64,000 nucleotides of DNA. It comes from Talinum fruticosum. Its lineage: Eukaryota; Streptophyta; Magnoliopsida; Caryophyllales; Talinaceae. Positions 24,128-36,892 of this stretch are shown in pieces (positions within the stretch are counted from its first letter, which is position 1; each line of letters starts with the position of its first letter). The notes beneath the pieces were generated by a model, which ran no database searches, was not told where the DNA came from, and saw only the letters and a program-made list of their open reading frames with translations. The position numbers and the translations under genes were made by a program. The DNA lies in the NCBI GenBank assembly GCA_021018815.1, contig JAITYX010000049.1, positions 1,922,001 through 1,986,000 of the forward strand. The letters run 5' to 3'.

Positions 24128-25280
24128 CAATGCCTAAAAGAGGAAACTATCCCGACTTCCAAGTTTCTTCATCCTCCAAAAGCCTTGCACCAATAAGCCG
24201 GAAAGTTCAACCCCTTCCAGACCTATTGTCACCAAGCACCTTGCGTCTGGATGACAAATTCTTTCCAACAACCAAATTTTCTTGGTTGTCCAACATATAA
24301 ACCACCGGAGTATACAACTTCCTATGCTTCAGCGAGTTCATCTATCCCGAACTCGTTTCGAGTTCTATACTCACCTCACCCACTCCGAAAATGTTCTAAC
24401 CTCTAGGGTTCGGAACATTACTGTTCATCTAAACACCTCTCTCCTCCACCGCCTGTTCAAGGTCTCATCTCTTTTCTTGAACAGCAACCCCATTCCTTTC
24501 ACTGAAGTCGCCGACGACTTCTTTGAAAAATACGCCAAAGAATTCCCCGGGTCCAGGAAAAACTTTTCGTGACTCGGTTGAAGTCGAAGCTCGCCTTCGT
24601 GCTTTCTGCCGATGAGAACCTTTTTCTCACGAGCATTCCTGCAAGGAGAACCCCAACTCCAAGCATCTCAAAGCCCTCTTCGACATCCTTGAGGGATACG
24701 AAGTAGACCTCTTCCCCTCCGTTATTGAGTAGATGGCCGCTGTGCCGGCTCAACTCCAATCCAAGAAGAACACCTCCCTTCCTTTCGGTGCTCTTCCGAC
24801 CCTTGTCTTCAAGCAATTCCAAGTTCCTCTCCCCTCGGACCCAAACGTTGTGTCCGAGGCTGCCGTTGTGGTCGGCAAGAAGGAACTGCAGGGGTACGGA
24901 TACCAGGAAACCGACCTCGGTGTCCGGGTTCACAACTCGAGCCGAGGCCTCCTTCTCCACCTCGGACTCGAAATCAACCCCTCTCTCTCTTCCCTCTACA
25001 CCTGGTGGTGCCTCCACCTCAGGTGCCTCAAAATCTCTCTCTGCTCTCTTGTCTCCTGTTTTTATAGACAAGATCAGCTCCGTATCTTCCGATTTCGGAG
25101 ACATGCTCGTGGCTTTCAAATCTGTTCTCCAAAATCCGACCCTCAGCGGTTGCCACGGCCTCTTCTTCCCTTTGCCCGGAAGGGCCTGCCTCAGCCGCGA
25201 GTTCCTCGGCGTCTGCAGCTTCTTCTTTCTCACCCCGCTGTCCGAGGAGGTCGGACCTCTCTTGAGCTACTACTCGTAGT
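24128..25280 (+). pseudogene. Post-pol open region, element 2
   Basis: ATG at 24128 opens a 57-codon frame (MPKRGNYPDFQVSS... LDDKFFPTTKFSWL) ending in a TAA at 24298-24300. The conserved body continues in other frames: FSEFIYPE near 24330, SRVRNITVHLNTSLLHRLFK (24400-24470), VADDFFEKYAKEFPGSRKN (24505-24565), and MAAVPAQLQSKK to VVVGKKELQGYGYQE (24733-24910). The 3' part differs from the other copies: the charged tail is missing and an 87/77-base direct duplication (25204-25367) sits there. The function is unknown. A long open frame on the opposite strand (24499-25233) is a shadow of this region. Confidence 0.7.
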
Positions 25281-25367
25281 CGATTTTTTTCCTCGGCGTC
25301 TGCAACTTCTTGCTCGTTATACTAAGTATTCTTTCCTCTTGAGCTACTACTCGAGTCGATTTTTTTC
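25204..25367 (+). repeat. Direct duplication of 87/77 bases
   Basis: Unit 1 (25204-25290) and unit 2 (25291-25367) both begin CCTCGGCGTCTGCA and end GAGCTACTACTCG..CGATTTTTTT. Unit 2 has lost about ten bases in the middle. It lies where elements 1 and 3 carry the acidic tail and first polypurine tracts, suggesting a deletion with local duplication in this copy. Confidence 0.8.
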
Positions 25368-25403
25368 TAACAAAGTTTCTGTCTAAGTATGGAATGCCTT
25401 TCA

Positions 25404-25418
25404 TCAAAAAGGGGAGAT
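25404..25418 (+). promoter_or_regulatory. Polypurine tract of element 2
   Basis: TCAAAAAGGGGAGAT lies directly before the 3' LTR start at 25419 and is the plus-strand priming site. The additional upstream tracts seen in elements 1 and 3 are absent in this copy. Confidence 0.85.
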
Positions 25419-26992
25419 TGAAGACTCGGACATCTCTTAACGCATTTCGAGTTGCATTAAATGAGTCAGTATAACAATCCCATACTTATAGAGTTTTGAT
25501 TCCAAGGCATTCTCTGTTTCTCGAAACTTCTTTGAGTAAAATTGCATTGTCTCCGAGTGATACAGACTCTTACTTCTTATATTTCCTTCTTATCTATTAG
25601 TGACTCGTAAAACTGGTTCCTTGTTCCGAGTCCAAGCATCACTCGGATTTATCGCAGATTGAATAGGCCAGTATTTCGTCTTTTATCACTCAGAATCCGA
25701 CTTGTGGTTTTTTGCCCTATTTTGTTATAGTCGGTATTCGCAGCTCATTTCATACTTAGTCTATATCAAGTTGTCTCACTCGATATTCTTTATGGTACTT
25801 GTTCTATTGTTTAGACTAAGTCGGATGGAATTCCGAGTATCATGGATATTGGACTCGGAAAATTCCATTTCAATTCCGACTCGGATAATCGGTTGTTTAA
25901 TTATGATAATTATTTTATTATCTCGTGTCTAACCTTGGACCAAAGTATTTTATACTTTGAGAACCGAAGGTGATTTACTTTTGTAGGTTATTCAATCGAG
26001 GATACACCTTTTTTAAACCACAAAAGTAACCGGCTTCGAACGTCAAATCACCAGCAGACATGGCTTTTCACCTTCCCTGCTCCAATCCCGGAAGATTGTG
26101 TCGGAAGCCGTCTGTTTCCAAATCTGGAAAACTTAAACGCTAAGCTCAACGGTGGTTTCCACCTTATAAATCAAGACACCGCCAATAGTTTTAGGACTTC
26201 CAAGAGAGTTAAACTGTTGTCCAACATTCACATTACAACGGATACTTTCCGAGTGACTCGAAAGCTTTTATCAACGGTCACGTAAGACTCTCGGTCAGCA
26301 GATGAAGATAACGAGCTACTCTACCTGGTTATCTATAAATAGAAGCCACTTCACAAGACTTGAAGATTGCTGAATATATTGTTAATATACATACTTGAGA
26401 AAAGTCATTGTATTTACTTTCAATCTTCTACTTACAACTCCCACTCTGTAATTCATTACTTTCGAGTTGTAAGGTCTTGAACTCGATTACAAACTCCTTC
26501 TTACATTCTTTGTAAGGTCCCTTGACTAAGCTCGTAAGGGTTATCTCAGCTTAGTTGTCCCTAGCTGTAAGGGTTATCTCAGCTAGGAAGTACTAGATCG
26601 GATAAGCGAATTTCGAGTCTAGGAAAATTTGTATAAGAGTTGTCTAAGGGAGCAACTCGGGGTCGGTCAGTTCACGGTATTTTGTGGACTCAAAATAGTG
26701 AATTTGACTTCATTTCTGGATTGACACGGTCCGTGGTTTTCTGCCCCAGGAGGGTTTCCACGTAAACTCTAAGTGTTATCTTTCCGAGTTCATTCTAGAC
26801 TCGGACAACTTTACTCGCTATTGCTCTTTTCGATTGATTGCCTTCCGAGTCCAATCGTTTCGACCTTGTTGATAGACTCGGAATCTATCTTCTTCTCTAT
26901 TCCGCACAAAAGAGTTTAATCTCGGAAAGAATTTTCTATCACCCTATTCACCCCCTCTAGGGTGACTCGGACTATCCCCGAGCAAACCTTCA
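25419..26992 (+). repeat. 3' LTR of copia element 2 (LTR C)
   Basis: It is co-linear with LTR B and differs at scattered sites, many of them one-base gains or losses in CTCGG/CCGAG-like words. The palindrome is at 25941-25959 and the TATA box at 26334-26342. It ends AACCTTCA, followed by the target duplication TAAAG. Confidence 0.93.
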
Positions 26993-26997
26993 TAAAG

Positions 26998-27572
26998 TAC
27001 GTCATCGACGAAGTCTTGATGGGGGCCAATGAGACAGAATCGAGTGTCTAAAAATGCCAACATACATCTAGTTACAAACATACCCGATTACCAAATAAGC
27101 CTTACATGTCATACTTGGAAAGTACACACAATTAAACATAAGTAATCAATACATTAAAGTTCCCTGTAGCTTAAAGAGCATCAAAACGGCCTTTAAAATG
27201 ATAAAACTTTTCAGGAAACTCATCGTTGCTCTGGATCTAAAAAGATGAAAAGTGGGGCAATGAGCAACCACAGCTCAATGGGAGTCCTTCGTCTCCCAAA
27301 ACTAAAACAACTTTGCAAGCATTCATATATATACATATAACAATCAATACTTAATAACAATAATATTAATAATCAAGTCGCATCAAAAAGATAATCTTAT
27401 CTTACTCAACCCTTAATCGAATGGGAAAATCACAATGCATTAGAACATAATGAATGTGAGCCATATTTTCTTAACAAATTTAACCAAATCAATTCCCAAT
27501 TTAGAACTTAGCTTAATTTTTATCATCTTCAATTTCTTTGGGCAAAATTATTACCCCGGTACTTAACTAACG
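26998..27572 (-). repeat. gypsy LTR, second fragment
   Basis: This continues the LTR broken at 16860. No coding sequence is seen. A GGGGCAATGAGCAACCACAGCTCAATGGG segment around 27255-27285 is of the kind found in long gypsy LTRs of plants. It leads into a tandem-repeat block. Confidence 0.55.
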
Positions 27573-28168
27573 CCTGTGAGCCGACGCAACGTACCATGGT
27601 ACTAGGATTCGGAACCCTCACACGTGTGCATAAGCTTCCTATCCGGGAGGACATGTAATCTAGGAGTGAAAGTCGCTACCCTCAGGTGGGAATAAGTCAC
27701 CTTCCTATATTTTGTATTTAAACCCGCCTCTAAGCCGACCCAACATACCACGGTAAAGGGATTCGGAACCACTCACACATATACTCAAGTTTACTACCCG
27801 GAAAGACTCATGATCTAGGAGTGAAAGCCGCTACCCGTGGCCCGGAATACGTCACCTTCCTATATTTTGTATTCGATGTTTGTGATCTGCCCAACGTACC
27901 ACGATACAGGGATTCGGAACCGTTCACACGTATACTAAAGTTTCCTCCTCGGGAGGACTCGTAATCTAGGAGTGAAAGTCACCGCCCTCAGGCGAGAATA
28001 AGTCACCTTCCTCGATTTTGTATTTCGATGCCTATGAGCCTACCCAACATACCACAGATCTGGGATTCGAAACACTCACGCGTGTACCCAAGTTTACTAC
28101 CCGGAAGGACTCATAATCTAGGAGTGAAAGCCGCTAACCGTAGGTCGAATACAATCTCATGTCACCTT

Positions 28169-28185
<17 letters not shown>
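27573..28185. repeat. About 150-bp tandem repeat, four units
   Basis: Units start near 27573, 27725, 27874 and 28026, with spacings of about 152, 149 and 152. Each contains a CAACGTACCA or CAACATACCA word, GGATTCGGAAC, TCTAGGAGTGAAAG, and GTCACCTTCCTATATTTTGTA. Units are diverged from one another. The array is embedded in the gypsy LTR and runs straight into the spacer of the TA/TG field. Confidence 0.85.
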
Positions 28186-29214
<1,029 letters not shown>

Positions 29215-29215
<1 letters not shown>

Positions 29216-29672
29216 ACCATTGCAGAACAATTAACGTTAGTCTCTACTAAAATAGATTCCCGAAAAGCAAAAAATGATTCTAAAAAGGTTAACTCTTTCA
29301 CGGAATCTATTTCTAGGCCTTTCTTTAAATTAGATAGTATTCCTAAAGAAACAGAAGAAGCTCTTATTAGAGAAAGCCCCTTCTCTAACAATCGGCTTCT
29401 AAATACTATATCTAAACAGACTTAAAGATTTAGAAGGTGCTAGCAGTTCTAAAACCGTTAGTTGTTTAGATAAAGCTTGCAACATTAATGTAGAAGAAAC
29501 CTCTTCTACAGAATCTGGTTCGAAAGTGAATTAGACCAAGTTACAACTCTTCAAAAATCCTTTGATGAAGAGATAGAAGTTGAGGAACCATCTTTTTCTC
29601 TCAACAAAATAAAGAACTTTAGAAATACAAAAATTATTATCCTCGTCCGACTCCTCCCGATATTCAATTTGA
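29215..29672 (+). pseudogene. Pararetrovirus polyprotein linker upstream of coat protein
   Basis: Directly after the TA tract an open frame runs to a stop near 29425 ([17 protein letters not shown], then [15 protein letters not shown]). Serine- and glutamate-rich sequence continues in other frames to about 29670. In the family this is the low-complexity zone between movement and coat proteins. No movement-protein motif is seen, so that region was lost or never inserted. Confidence 0.5.
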
Positions 29673-30794
29673 AGAAAAAGCCAATTTCAAACTAATCTTT
29701 TTGATGGACAATCTTTAATAGAATGGAATATAGATGGTAAAGCAGAACATGAAATTTTGTCTACCCTTCAACAAATGGGAATGGCTTGTGTAGCCTTTAA
29801 AACAAGAGGACTAACAGGTAAGAATTTAGCAGACTACCTTAGCCCTAGGATTTTCCGGACGGTTAAAAACTGGTGGGATAATTATCTTACCCAAGAAGAA
29901 AGAGTTCAAATCCTCAGCCACAAAACTACAATTATTCGAAATGATTTGCCCATTGAAGAAGAAGATGGTAACGAATTATTGATTCATACCATTTCTCTAC
30001 ATTTTCTTGGAAACCCAAATGAAGGCCAAGCGGCAGCTAAATCTGTTCTTATTAACCTCGGATGTCCTACCCTTAGTGACTATCGTTGGTATAAAGATAT
30101 GTTCCTAATTAATGTCTTGAAAAGAGAAGACGGAAACGCACAATTTTGGAAAGAAAGATTTATAGCAGGATTACCAAGACTCTTTGGAGAAAGAATTCTT
30201 GGTAAGCTTAGGCAAAACTTTAACTCGGATGAAATACCATATCATCTCTTTACCTTTGGACAATTATTTGGGATAGTTAAAAATGAAGGATTAGCTCTTT
30301 GTAATGAGCTTAAACTTCAAGCCAAATACGGTAAAGATAAATTCCAGTCTAGAAAAGAAATGGGAACCTTTTGCGAAGCCTTTGGTTTTTTAAAAATTGA
30401 AGCTCCTTCCGCAAAAACTAAAAGAATTAATAAAAACTTTCGAAAAATAAGCCAAGTAAAGAAATCTTTTATTCCCAAATCAACCCCTTCTAAATCCCAT
30501 TCTTCTAAACAAAAGACAGTCAAAAAGAAGAAAAAGATAGTCTGCTATAAATGTGGAAAACCCGGTCATAAAGCATATCAATGCAAAACCGAGAAAAAAT
30601 TAATGAATTATTCTCGGAAGAACCGTAACTCCAAAGGAAACTTCTTACGATTCTTACTCAAAATACATCCGATTCTCGAAGGAACCGAGGATTATTTTCC
30701 TAGCTCCGACGAAGAAGATGACTATGAGTACGAATCTTCTCCTATCAAACAACTTAATGTTATTACGGATAGAAATCGAAAGAATTTTTACTAG
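29673..30794 (+). pseudogene. Pararetrovirus coat protein region with zinc knuckle
   Basis: The frame is open from just after a TGA at 29670-29672 to a TAG at 30792-30794, about 370 codons. There is no ATG near the start, as expected for an internal part of a polyprotein. The early segment IEWNIDGKAEHEIL and the segment FWKERFIAGLPRLFGERIL (about 30145-30205) are typical of Caulimoviridae capsid proteins. A lysine-rich stretch precedes the zinc knuckle CYKCGKPGHKAYQC (about 30543-30584; CX2CX4HX4C complete), which binds RNA. An acidic tail (SSDEEDDYEYESS) follows. It is the best-preserved part of the virus. Confidence 0.85.
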
Positions 30795-31109
30795 ATCTAA
30801 TAGGTCAAATATCAGATTCGGAATTAAAGAAAGACTATCTTGAAAAACTCAAGAGTCTCATTCTTGAAGAAGAAAAAATCCTTCTCCGCCTCGACCTCCC
30901 TACATTCAATCTCTCCAAACTTCATGAAAAGTTTCCTACTCCTAATCCATTCCAACGAAATTACAACTAGAGAATTACAGATCGAAGTTAATAATCTGAA
31001 AAATCAGGTCAAGATTCTCAAACAAGATATTCTTAATTTAAAAACCAAAGATTTGGAATTAGAAACCAAACTAACCCTTCTTAAGAAAGACGAGGCCTCA
31101 ACCTCGTAA
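30795..31109 (+). pseudogene. Pararetrovirus coiled-coil linker between coat protein and protease
   Basis: Two frames are used. The first continues from the coat protein with short acidic, leucine-rich sequence to about 30970. The second (to the TAA at 31107-31109) holds a clear heptad pattern of L, I and V: LQIEVNNLKNQVKILKQDI at about 30976-31032. The stop at 31107 is in the same frame as the protease that follows, so it is a premature stop in the polyprotein rather than a natural end. Confidence 0.65.
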
Positions 31110-31877
31110 CCCTATGAAATTCCGGGATCGATAGATTTCCCTCCTATTGATCAAGGTAATAATGATCAATTCATCTCAACCATTTCTAGAATCACTTTTC
31201 GTAAATGGTATTCAATAGTTAAACTAGTTGTTGATGATTTCTCTACTTGCAGAGTTGCACTAATAGATAGCGGTGCGGATCAAAACCGTATTAAAAGAGG
31301 AGTTTTACCAACTAAGTATTGCGAAAGATCGTCTAAATCTTTATGCAGTGCTAATGGAGAACCTTTAATCATAAAATACAAACTTAACAAAGGATATATA
31401 GAAAATGATAATTATTGTTTCAAAAGTATTTTCCTAATTGTTGAAAATATTACTAATGATATTATCCTTGGAACTCCATTCCTTACACAAATTTATCCAT
31501 TCTATGTCAATGAAACCGGAGTTCATACAAAAATCTTAGACAAAACAATTTCTTTTAAATTTCTTACTTCAAGCAAGACAAAAGGATGTTGCTCTTTTGC
31601 AATCATCTTCTATTTTCCGACAAATAAATTGTTTACATTACAAACAATCTTCTATAGCTCATCTTCAGGAAGAAATATCTTTCAAAAAATTGAAGAACAG
31701 ACTTCGATCCCCGCAATCCAAAAGAAGATTTTAGACCTAGAAGAAGTCATAAAGAAACAAATCTGTTCTAATGTTCCCAATGCCTTCCGGGGACGAAAGA
31801 AGCATGTTGTTTCTCTTCCCTATATTAAAGACTTTGATGAAAAAATATTCCCACCAAGGCTCGTCCAACTCGGATGA
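31110..31877 (+). pseudogene. Pararetrovirus aspartic protease region
   Basis: The frame is open for 255 codons from the TAA at 31107 to the TGA at 31875-31877, without an ATG. The catalytic motif ALIDSGADQN has its DSG at 31266-31274. A downstream IILGTPFL word (near 31470) matches the second conserved strand of retropepsins. The C-terminal part (YIKDFDEKIFPPRLVQLG) leads to reverse transcriptase. Its end overlaps the next frame at a CTCGGATGA word, so a one-base offset separates protease from reverse transcriptase. The protease would cut the viral polyprotein. Confidence 0.8.
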
Positions 31878-32428
31878 ATTCCGAGTATCTTGAACTCTGT
31901 AAAAAGGAAATCCAATCTCTTCTAGACAAAAAGCTTATTAGACCTTCCAAATCACCTTGGAGTTGTGCAGCTTTCTATGTTAATAATGCAGCAGAGAAGG
32001 AACGAGGGGTTCCTAGACTGGTTATTAACTATAAACCTCTAAACAAAGTCCTTCAATGGATTAGATATCCTATTCCTAACAAAAGAGATTTGCTGAATAG
32101 ACTCTATGAAGCAAAAGTATTTTCAAAATTTGACATGAAATCAGGATTTTGGCAAATTCAGATTTCTGAAACCGATCGTTACAAAACCGCTTTCACGGTA
32201 CCCTTTGGCCATTACGAATGGAACGTAATGCCATTTGGACTTAAAAATGCACCTTCCGAGTTCCGTAACATAATGAATGACATCTTTAATCCTTATACAT
32301 CATTTATCATTGTTTATATAGATGATGTGTTGGTTTTCTCAAAAACAATTGATCAACATTTCAAACATTTACAAATTTTCCCGCATGTAGTTAACAAAAA
32401 TGGTTTAGCGGTTTCGCTTCCAAAATGA
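31874..32428 (+). pseudogene. Pararetrovirus reverse transcriptase, N-terminal and catalytic part
   Basis: A 184-codon frame encodes the fingers and palm: LLDKKLIRPSKSPWSCAAF, RLVINYKPLN, FSKFDMKSGFWQI, VMPFGLKNAPSEF and the catalytic YIDD at 32315-32326. These are the standard Caulimoviridae/Ty3 reverse transcriptase motifs. The ATG at 31874 is unlikely to be a real start, because the protein is normally part of one polyprotein. The frame is lost near 32385-32428, just before the conserved FLGH-type word that follows in another frame. It replicates the genome from the pregenomic RNA in the family. Confidence 0.85.
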
Positions 32429-33271
32429 TTTTATTCCAAACAAAAATAAGGTTTCTAGGACATGATATTTACCAAGGAACCTTAAAACCTATAATGAGAT
32501 CTGTATCTGTTTGCTGATAAATTTCCGGATGAAATTAAAGACAAGAAGCAATTACAAAGATTTTTGGGATGTTTAAACTATGTTTCGATTTTTTCCCAAA
32601 ACTTCGTCATTTTTGTGCTCCTCTATTCAAAAGACTTAGAAAGACTCCAGTCCCATGGACTGATGAACATACTTCTCTTATTAGACAAATCAAAGAAAAG
32701 GTCAAAGCATTACCTTGCCTTTGTATACCACATCCAAATGCATTTATGATAGTTGAGACAGATGCATCGGATATAGGATATGGAGGTATACTTAAGCAAA
32801 GATTACCTAATTCACCGGAACAGCTTAGTTAGATTTCATTCAGGTCTATGGTTAGGACCGCAACAAAACTATTCTACCATTAAGAAAGAAATTTTAGCAA
32901 TCGTCCTTTGTATTTCAAAATTTCAAGATGATTTATATTTTAAAAATTTTCTCTTACGTATAGATTGTAAGGCAGCTAAAAATATTCTTCAAAAGGATGT
33001 TAAAAATTTGGTTTCCAAACAAATCTTTGCAAGATGGCAAGCTATTTTGTCTTCTTTTGACTTTGAAATAGAATTTATAAAAGGAGAAAACAATTCTTTA
33101 CCTGATTTTCTTACGAGGGAATTCTTACAAGGAAAGAGTGACATAAAAGAAAATTTTTGCAGGAACATGAATAAAGATCATGGCAAAGGAGTACAAAAGG
33201 CATCCGATTATGCCATACCTACAAAAATACCTTTGAATCTCTTTTCCCTCCTCTTACCTACAAAAATGTGA
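32429..33271 (+). pseudogene. Pararetrovirus RT thumb and RNase H
   Basis: The thumb and connection (FLGHDIYQGTLKP near 32450, LQRFLGCLNYV near 32555, PWTDEH near 32655) and RNase H follow over at least three frame changes (about 32510, 32590 and 32825). RNase H acidic residues are visible: ETDASD near 32757, KKEILAIV near 32885, RIDCKAA near 32960, SLPDFLTRE near 33100. The frame ends in ATGTGA at 33266-33271. It removes the RNA strand during replication in the family and is inactive here. Confidence 0.8.
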
Positions 33272-34001
33272 CTACAAATCCTACCAATCCTCAAAAAGAT
33301 ACCTACATTATTACCCATAGTGAACACCTTTTCCTTACCTCATTTAAAACACAACCACAAAATATACCCATTAGAAGCATTATTGAACGAGTCTTTAACA
33401 CGGACTTCCATTTTGCTTCTAACAATTTCCTTAAAACTCGTAAATTTTACGAGTTGATCCTTATTGACACAAAGTCAGTTGACATCTCTCATACCTTTGA
33501 CAACACCAACAAAAGCTACATTCACTACTCCAAATGCATTATTAAAAATGTATTAGGAAGTAAAGAATGGAGCAAACCTAGCGATGAAAAACAATTCTCT
33601 GTACCTTTCACTCCTTCTACCTTTAGCTATTTTGATTATAAATTCGCCTGGTTCGTTGTATTTCTCTTCGGACCAGACACACATTCATGGTTTTTTAATT
33701 TTCATGACAAATGTCGACAACCTTTCCAGTATGGTTCTATCATTGGTGGACCATGTTTGGACCTACCTCTTCAATTCTCCCATCCGATGTTCATAATGGC
33801 TGGGAATTCCGGCTTAAGCATTCCCCTAATTATGAATCTTATCAAAAGGGAGTTGGATTTTTCCGAACCTTTAATGTAGCCTGGATTTTCTGTTGGGAAT
33901 ACAAACTACAACCTTATCTTCCCATTCAGTTTCCCTGTCCATGGTTCGCATCTACAAAAGCCGATGGTGGCCGAATACAACCCTCGGCTTTGTTCTCTTG
34001 A
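33268..34001 (+). pseudogene. Pararetrovirus second ORF (unknown function), frameshifted
   Basis: Overlapping the end of the RNase H frame, a 203-codon frame runs 33268-33879 (TYIITHSEHLFLTSF, then SYFDYKFAWFVVFLFGPDTH). From about 33720 the more protein-like reading moves to another frame (33711-34001; WFYHWWTMFG, then PYLPIQFPCPWF), so one frameshift splits the gene. The frame lacks its own ATG at the expected place; an ATG in a different frame lies at 33180. Florendovirus-like genomes carry an ORF of unknown function here. It is rich in aromatic residues and I can assign no activity. Confidence 0.6.
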
Positions 34002-34140
34002 AAATGTTGAGCACTTCGTTCGAACCAAGACAAAGAAGTATACATATTTCAATTTAAAGAAGACAAGCAACTGCTCCCCTCAAGATTAAGGACACTCGGA
34101 CCATCTACTCCAGCAAAAAAGGACACACACACAAGACAAA

Positions 34141-35011
<871 letters not shown>

Positions 35012-35271
35012 TAATTAGATTACTTGATAAGACTCAAGACCTCATTTTAAAGGCTTAAACTCGCTTCCCGACACAAAATACAGAGTTTACAACTATCCCG
35101 TGACAAGGCCCTCGAGTTGTGGGGGTCCAAATTTTCTTTGAAGGCCACCATGAACCTCCTCATAGCTAATGGGGTCAATGGTTGGCTCTAGAGGTCATCA
35201 CGAGCCTCCCCACGGCCGGTGGGGACCTCCAGTGGCCACCACGGACTATCCCACCACCTGTGGGTGTTCCA
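35012..35271. other. Short non-coding stretch with degenerate GC-rich repeats
   Basis: There is no gene here. Three degenerate units of about 40-50 bases share GGCCACCA or GTCATCACG followed by CC-rich CCTCCCCAC/CTATCCCAC and GGGG words (35140-35271). A related word, CACGGCCTATCCCAC, reappears at 37505, beyond the AT-rich insert. Confidence 0.5.
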
Positions 35272-36806
35272 AATCATTTAAGTCACTGCTAGTGTTAGCT
35301 TGTCGTACAGTTACAAATTAATCCACTACTTTGGCTTATAATTAATAATGTGGCATAGGGAAGTAGGGATCGAATCCATGAGGAAAGACATAATAACATG
35401 CAAGTTTTAATCTAATTAAATTTACTACTCTTAAGAACAAAATAGAAAATATAAATTAGTAAATTAATAGTTATAATTCACATAAAATTATGCACTAATA
35501 AATAAATAATTTATACAGAAGATAAAAATTATAATAACCCATAACTATTTCTTTTTTGATATTTTCTATAATAATTAAAACAGAAAACTAAGCCAGAAAA
35601 ACAACAAATTCTAAAATAGAAAATTAAATAAGTAAAATTCTACACTAAATTAATTAAAAAAATAAATACTAAATTTACCTAGAATATTAACACGAATTTT
35701 CTATACCTAACCAGACCCTAAAAATATAAAAAACCAAATTTAAAATCGAATTTACGAAATTATTTAACTGAAAACCTACAGTAATTAAATTCAAGAATTA
35801 AATTTGAAAAAGTATCAAATTAATTCCAAAAATTCTAAAATTTAATAACATTAAAATAGGACTCTATCTAAACCCTAAAAGAAGATAAAATATGAAAAAT
35901 AATAAAACAAAATATTTTTAAACTAACTTCTAACAAACTGACTCAAAAATAATAAAAGCTGATAGAAAAATAATCTAAAAATTAAAATATATAAAGACTC
36001 AAAATTAAATTAAAATCAAATTCCTAAAACTAACCTAAAATACTGATCTTTAAGGCGGGATAACGAAATTAATTATAAAAGATTGTAACTTTGTAAATAA
36101 AAATTGACAAACTAAGCAAAATAACTAAAAAGCAAATAAATAATATCAAAGATATCAAATTTATAAAAAGCACTTAGTATAATCTATATCCACCATACAA
36201 ATTGATCTACCCATGAGCTAAACTGTAGAAGACAACCACTAGCGGATCTTCCCCGTTTTTCCTTAGTTATTAGTTTACTTAGGCCTAACCCTAACATAAA
36301 CCCTACTAATATTGATAACCCTAGCACTAGCACTAGAATTTAATCAAATTAGGGCATTAAGTATTACAAAAACATCATCTAGCACCTAATAACCAATCTA
36401 CTAGCAAATTGATTTAAAAATGATCTATGATAATTTCCTAATTAAAAGAGATAGGTATAAGTCATCCATGATTAACTAGGATGATACTTATGTCTAAAAG
36501 ACCAAGCGATTACATACTTAAACTCTTTAACTATCATATGAATTCATATAAAACTAATTAACGTGCACTCTAATTAATTAGACATAAAATCATAAACATT
36601 AAAATCAAATTATCATAGAATCATGGATCTAATCAATAAGACAATAAAGATCGAAACTTTGTTTCAAAATAAATAATTTAACATGATTTCAAGTAGATTA
36701 TACTAAGTATAAAAAACTACTCAAACATAATGTAATTTAAAACACGTAATCTAAATAAAAATAGCATCTTTAATATTAATCTAACAATAAAAATAGAGTC
36801 TTTAAC

Positions 36807-36892
<86 letters not shown>

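Larger units (their letters stand above)
16866..26992 (+). mobile_element. Complete Sirevirus-like Ty1/copia element 2 with TSD TAAAG
   Basis: Both LTRs (1569 and 1574 bp) are present and very similar, flanked by perfect 5-base duplications TAAAG (16861-16865 and 26993-26997). Inside are the primer site, gag, pol (protease, integrase, reverse transcriptase, RNase H), the TATA-bearing spacer, the post-pol region, and the polypurine tract. The close LTR match suggests a fairly recent insertion. The coding regions nevertheless contain many frame breaks, a contrast discussed in the findings. It inserted into a gypsy LTR whose two halves flank it. Confidence 0.93.
29215..34140 (+). mobile_element. 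Endogenous pararetrovirus (Caulimoviridae, florendovirus-like), defective
   Basis: This segment has no LTRs and no integrase. It encodes, in order, coat protein with zinc knuckle, a coiled coil, aspartic protease, reverse transcriptase and RNase H, then a second ORF. That is the layout of Caulimoviridae, and a trailing unknown ORF after RNase H fits the florendovirus group. TA repeats lie on both sides. Insertion of such sequences in TA-dinucleotide repeats, probably through double-strand-break repair, is known for plant pararetroviruses. No movement-protein region is recognisable on the left, so the copy is partial. Stops and frameshifts make it inactive. The last 140 bases are non-coding and repeat the word AAGAAGTATACATAT at about 34034 and 34138. 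Confidence 0.88.

Noticed and set aside
24499..25233. 244-codon minus-strand open frame
   Set aside because: It lies opposite the post-pol region conserved in three copies on the plus strand and has no domain of its own; it is a shadow.
29215..34140. Reading the virus segment as a Ty3/gypsy element
   Set aside because: There is no integrase, LTR or primer site, the capsid segment is of Caulimoviridae type, and an extra ORF follows RNase H.
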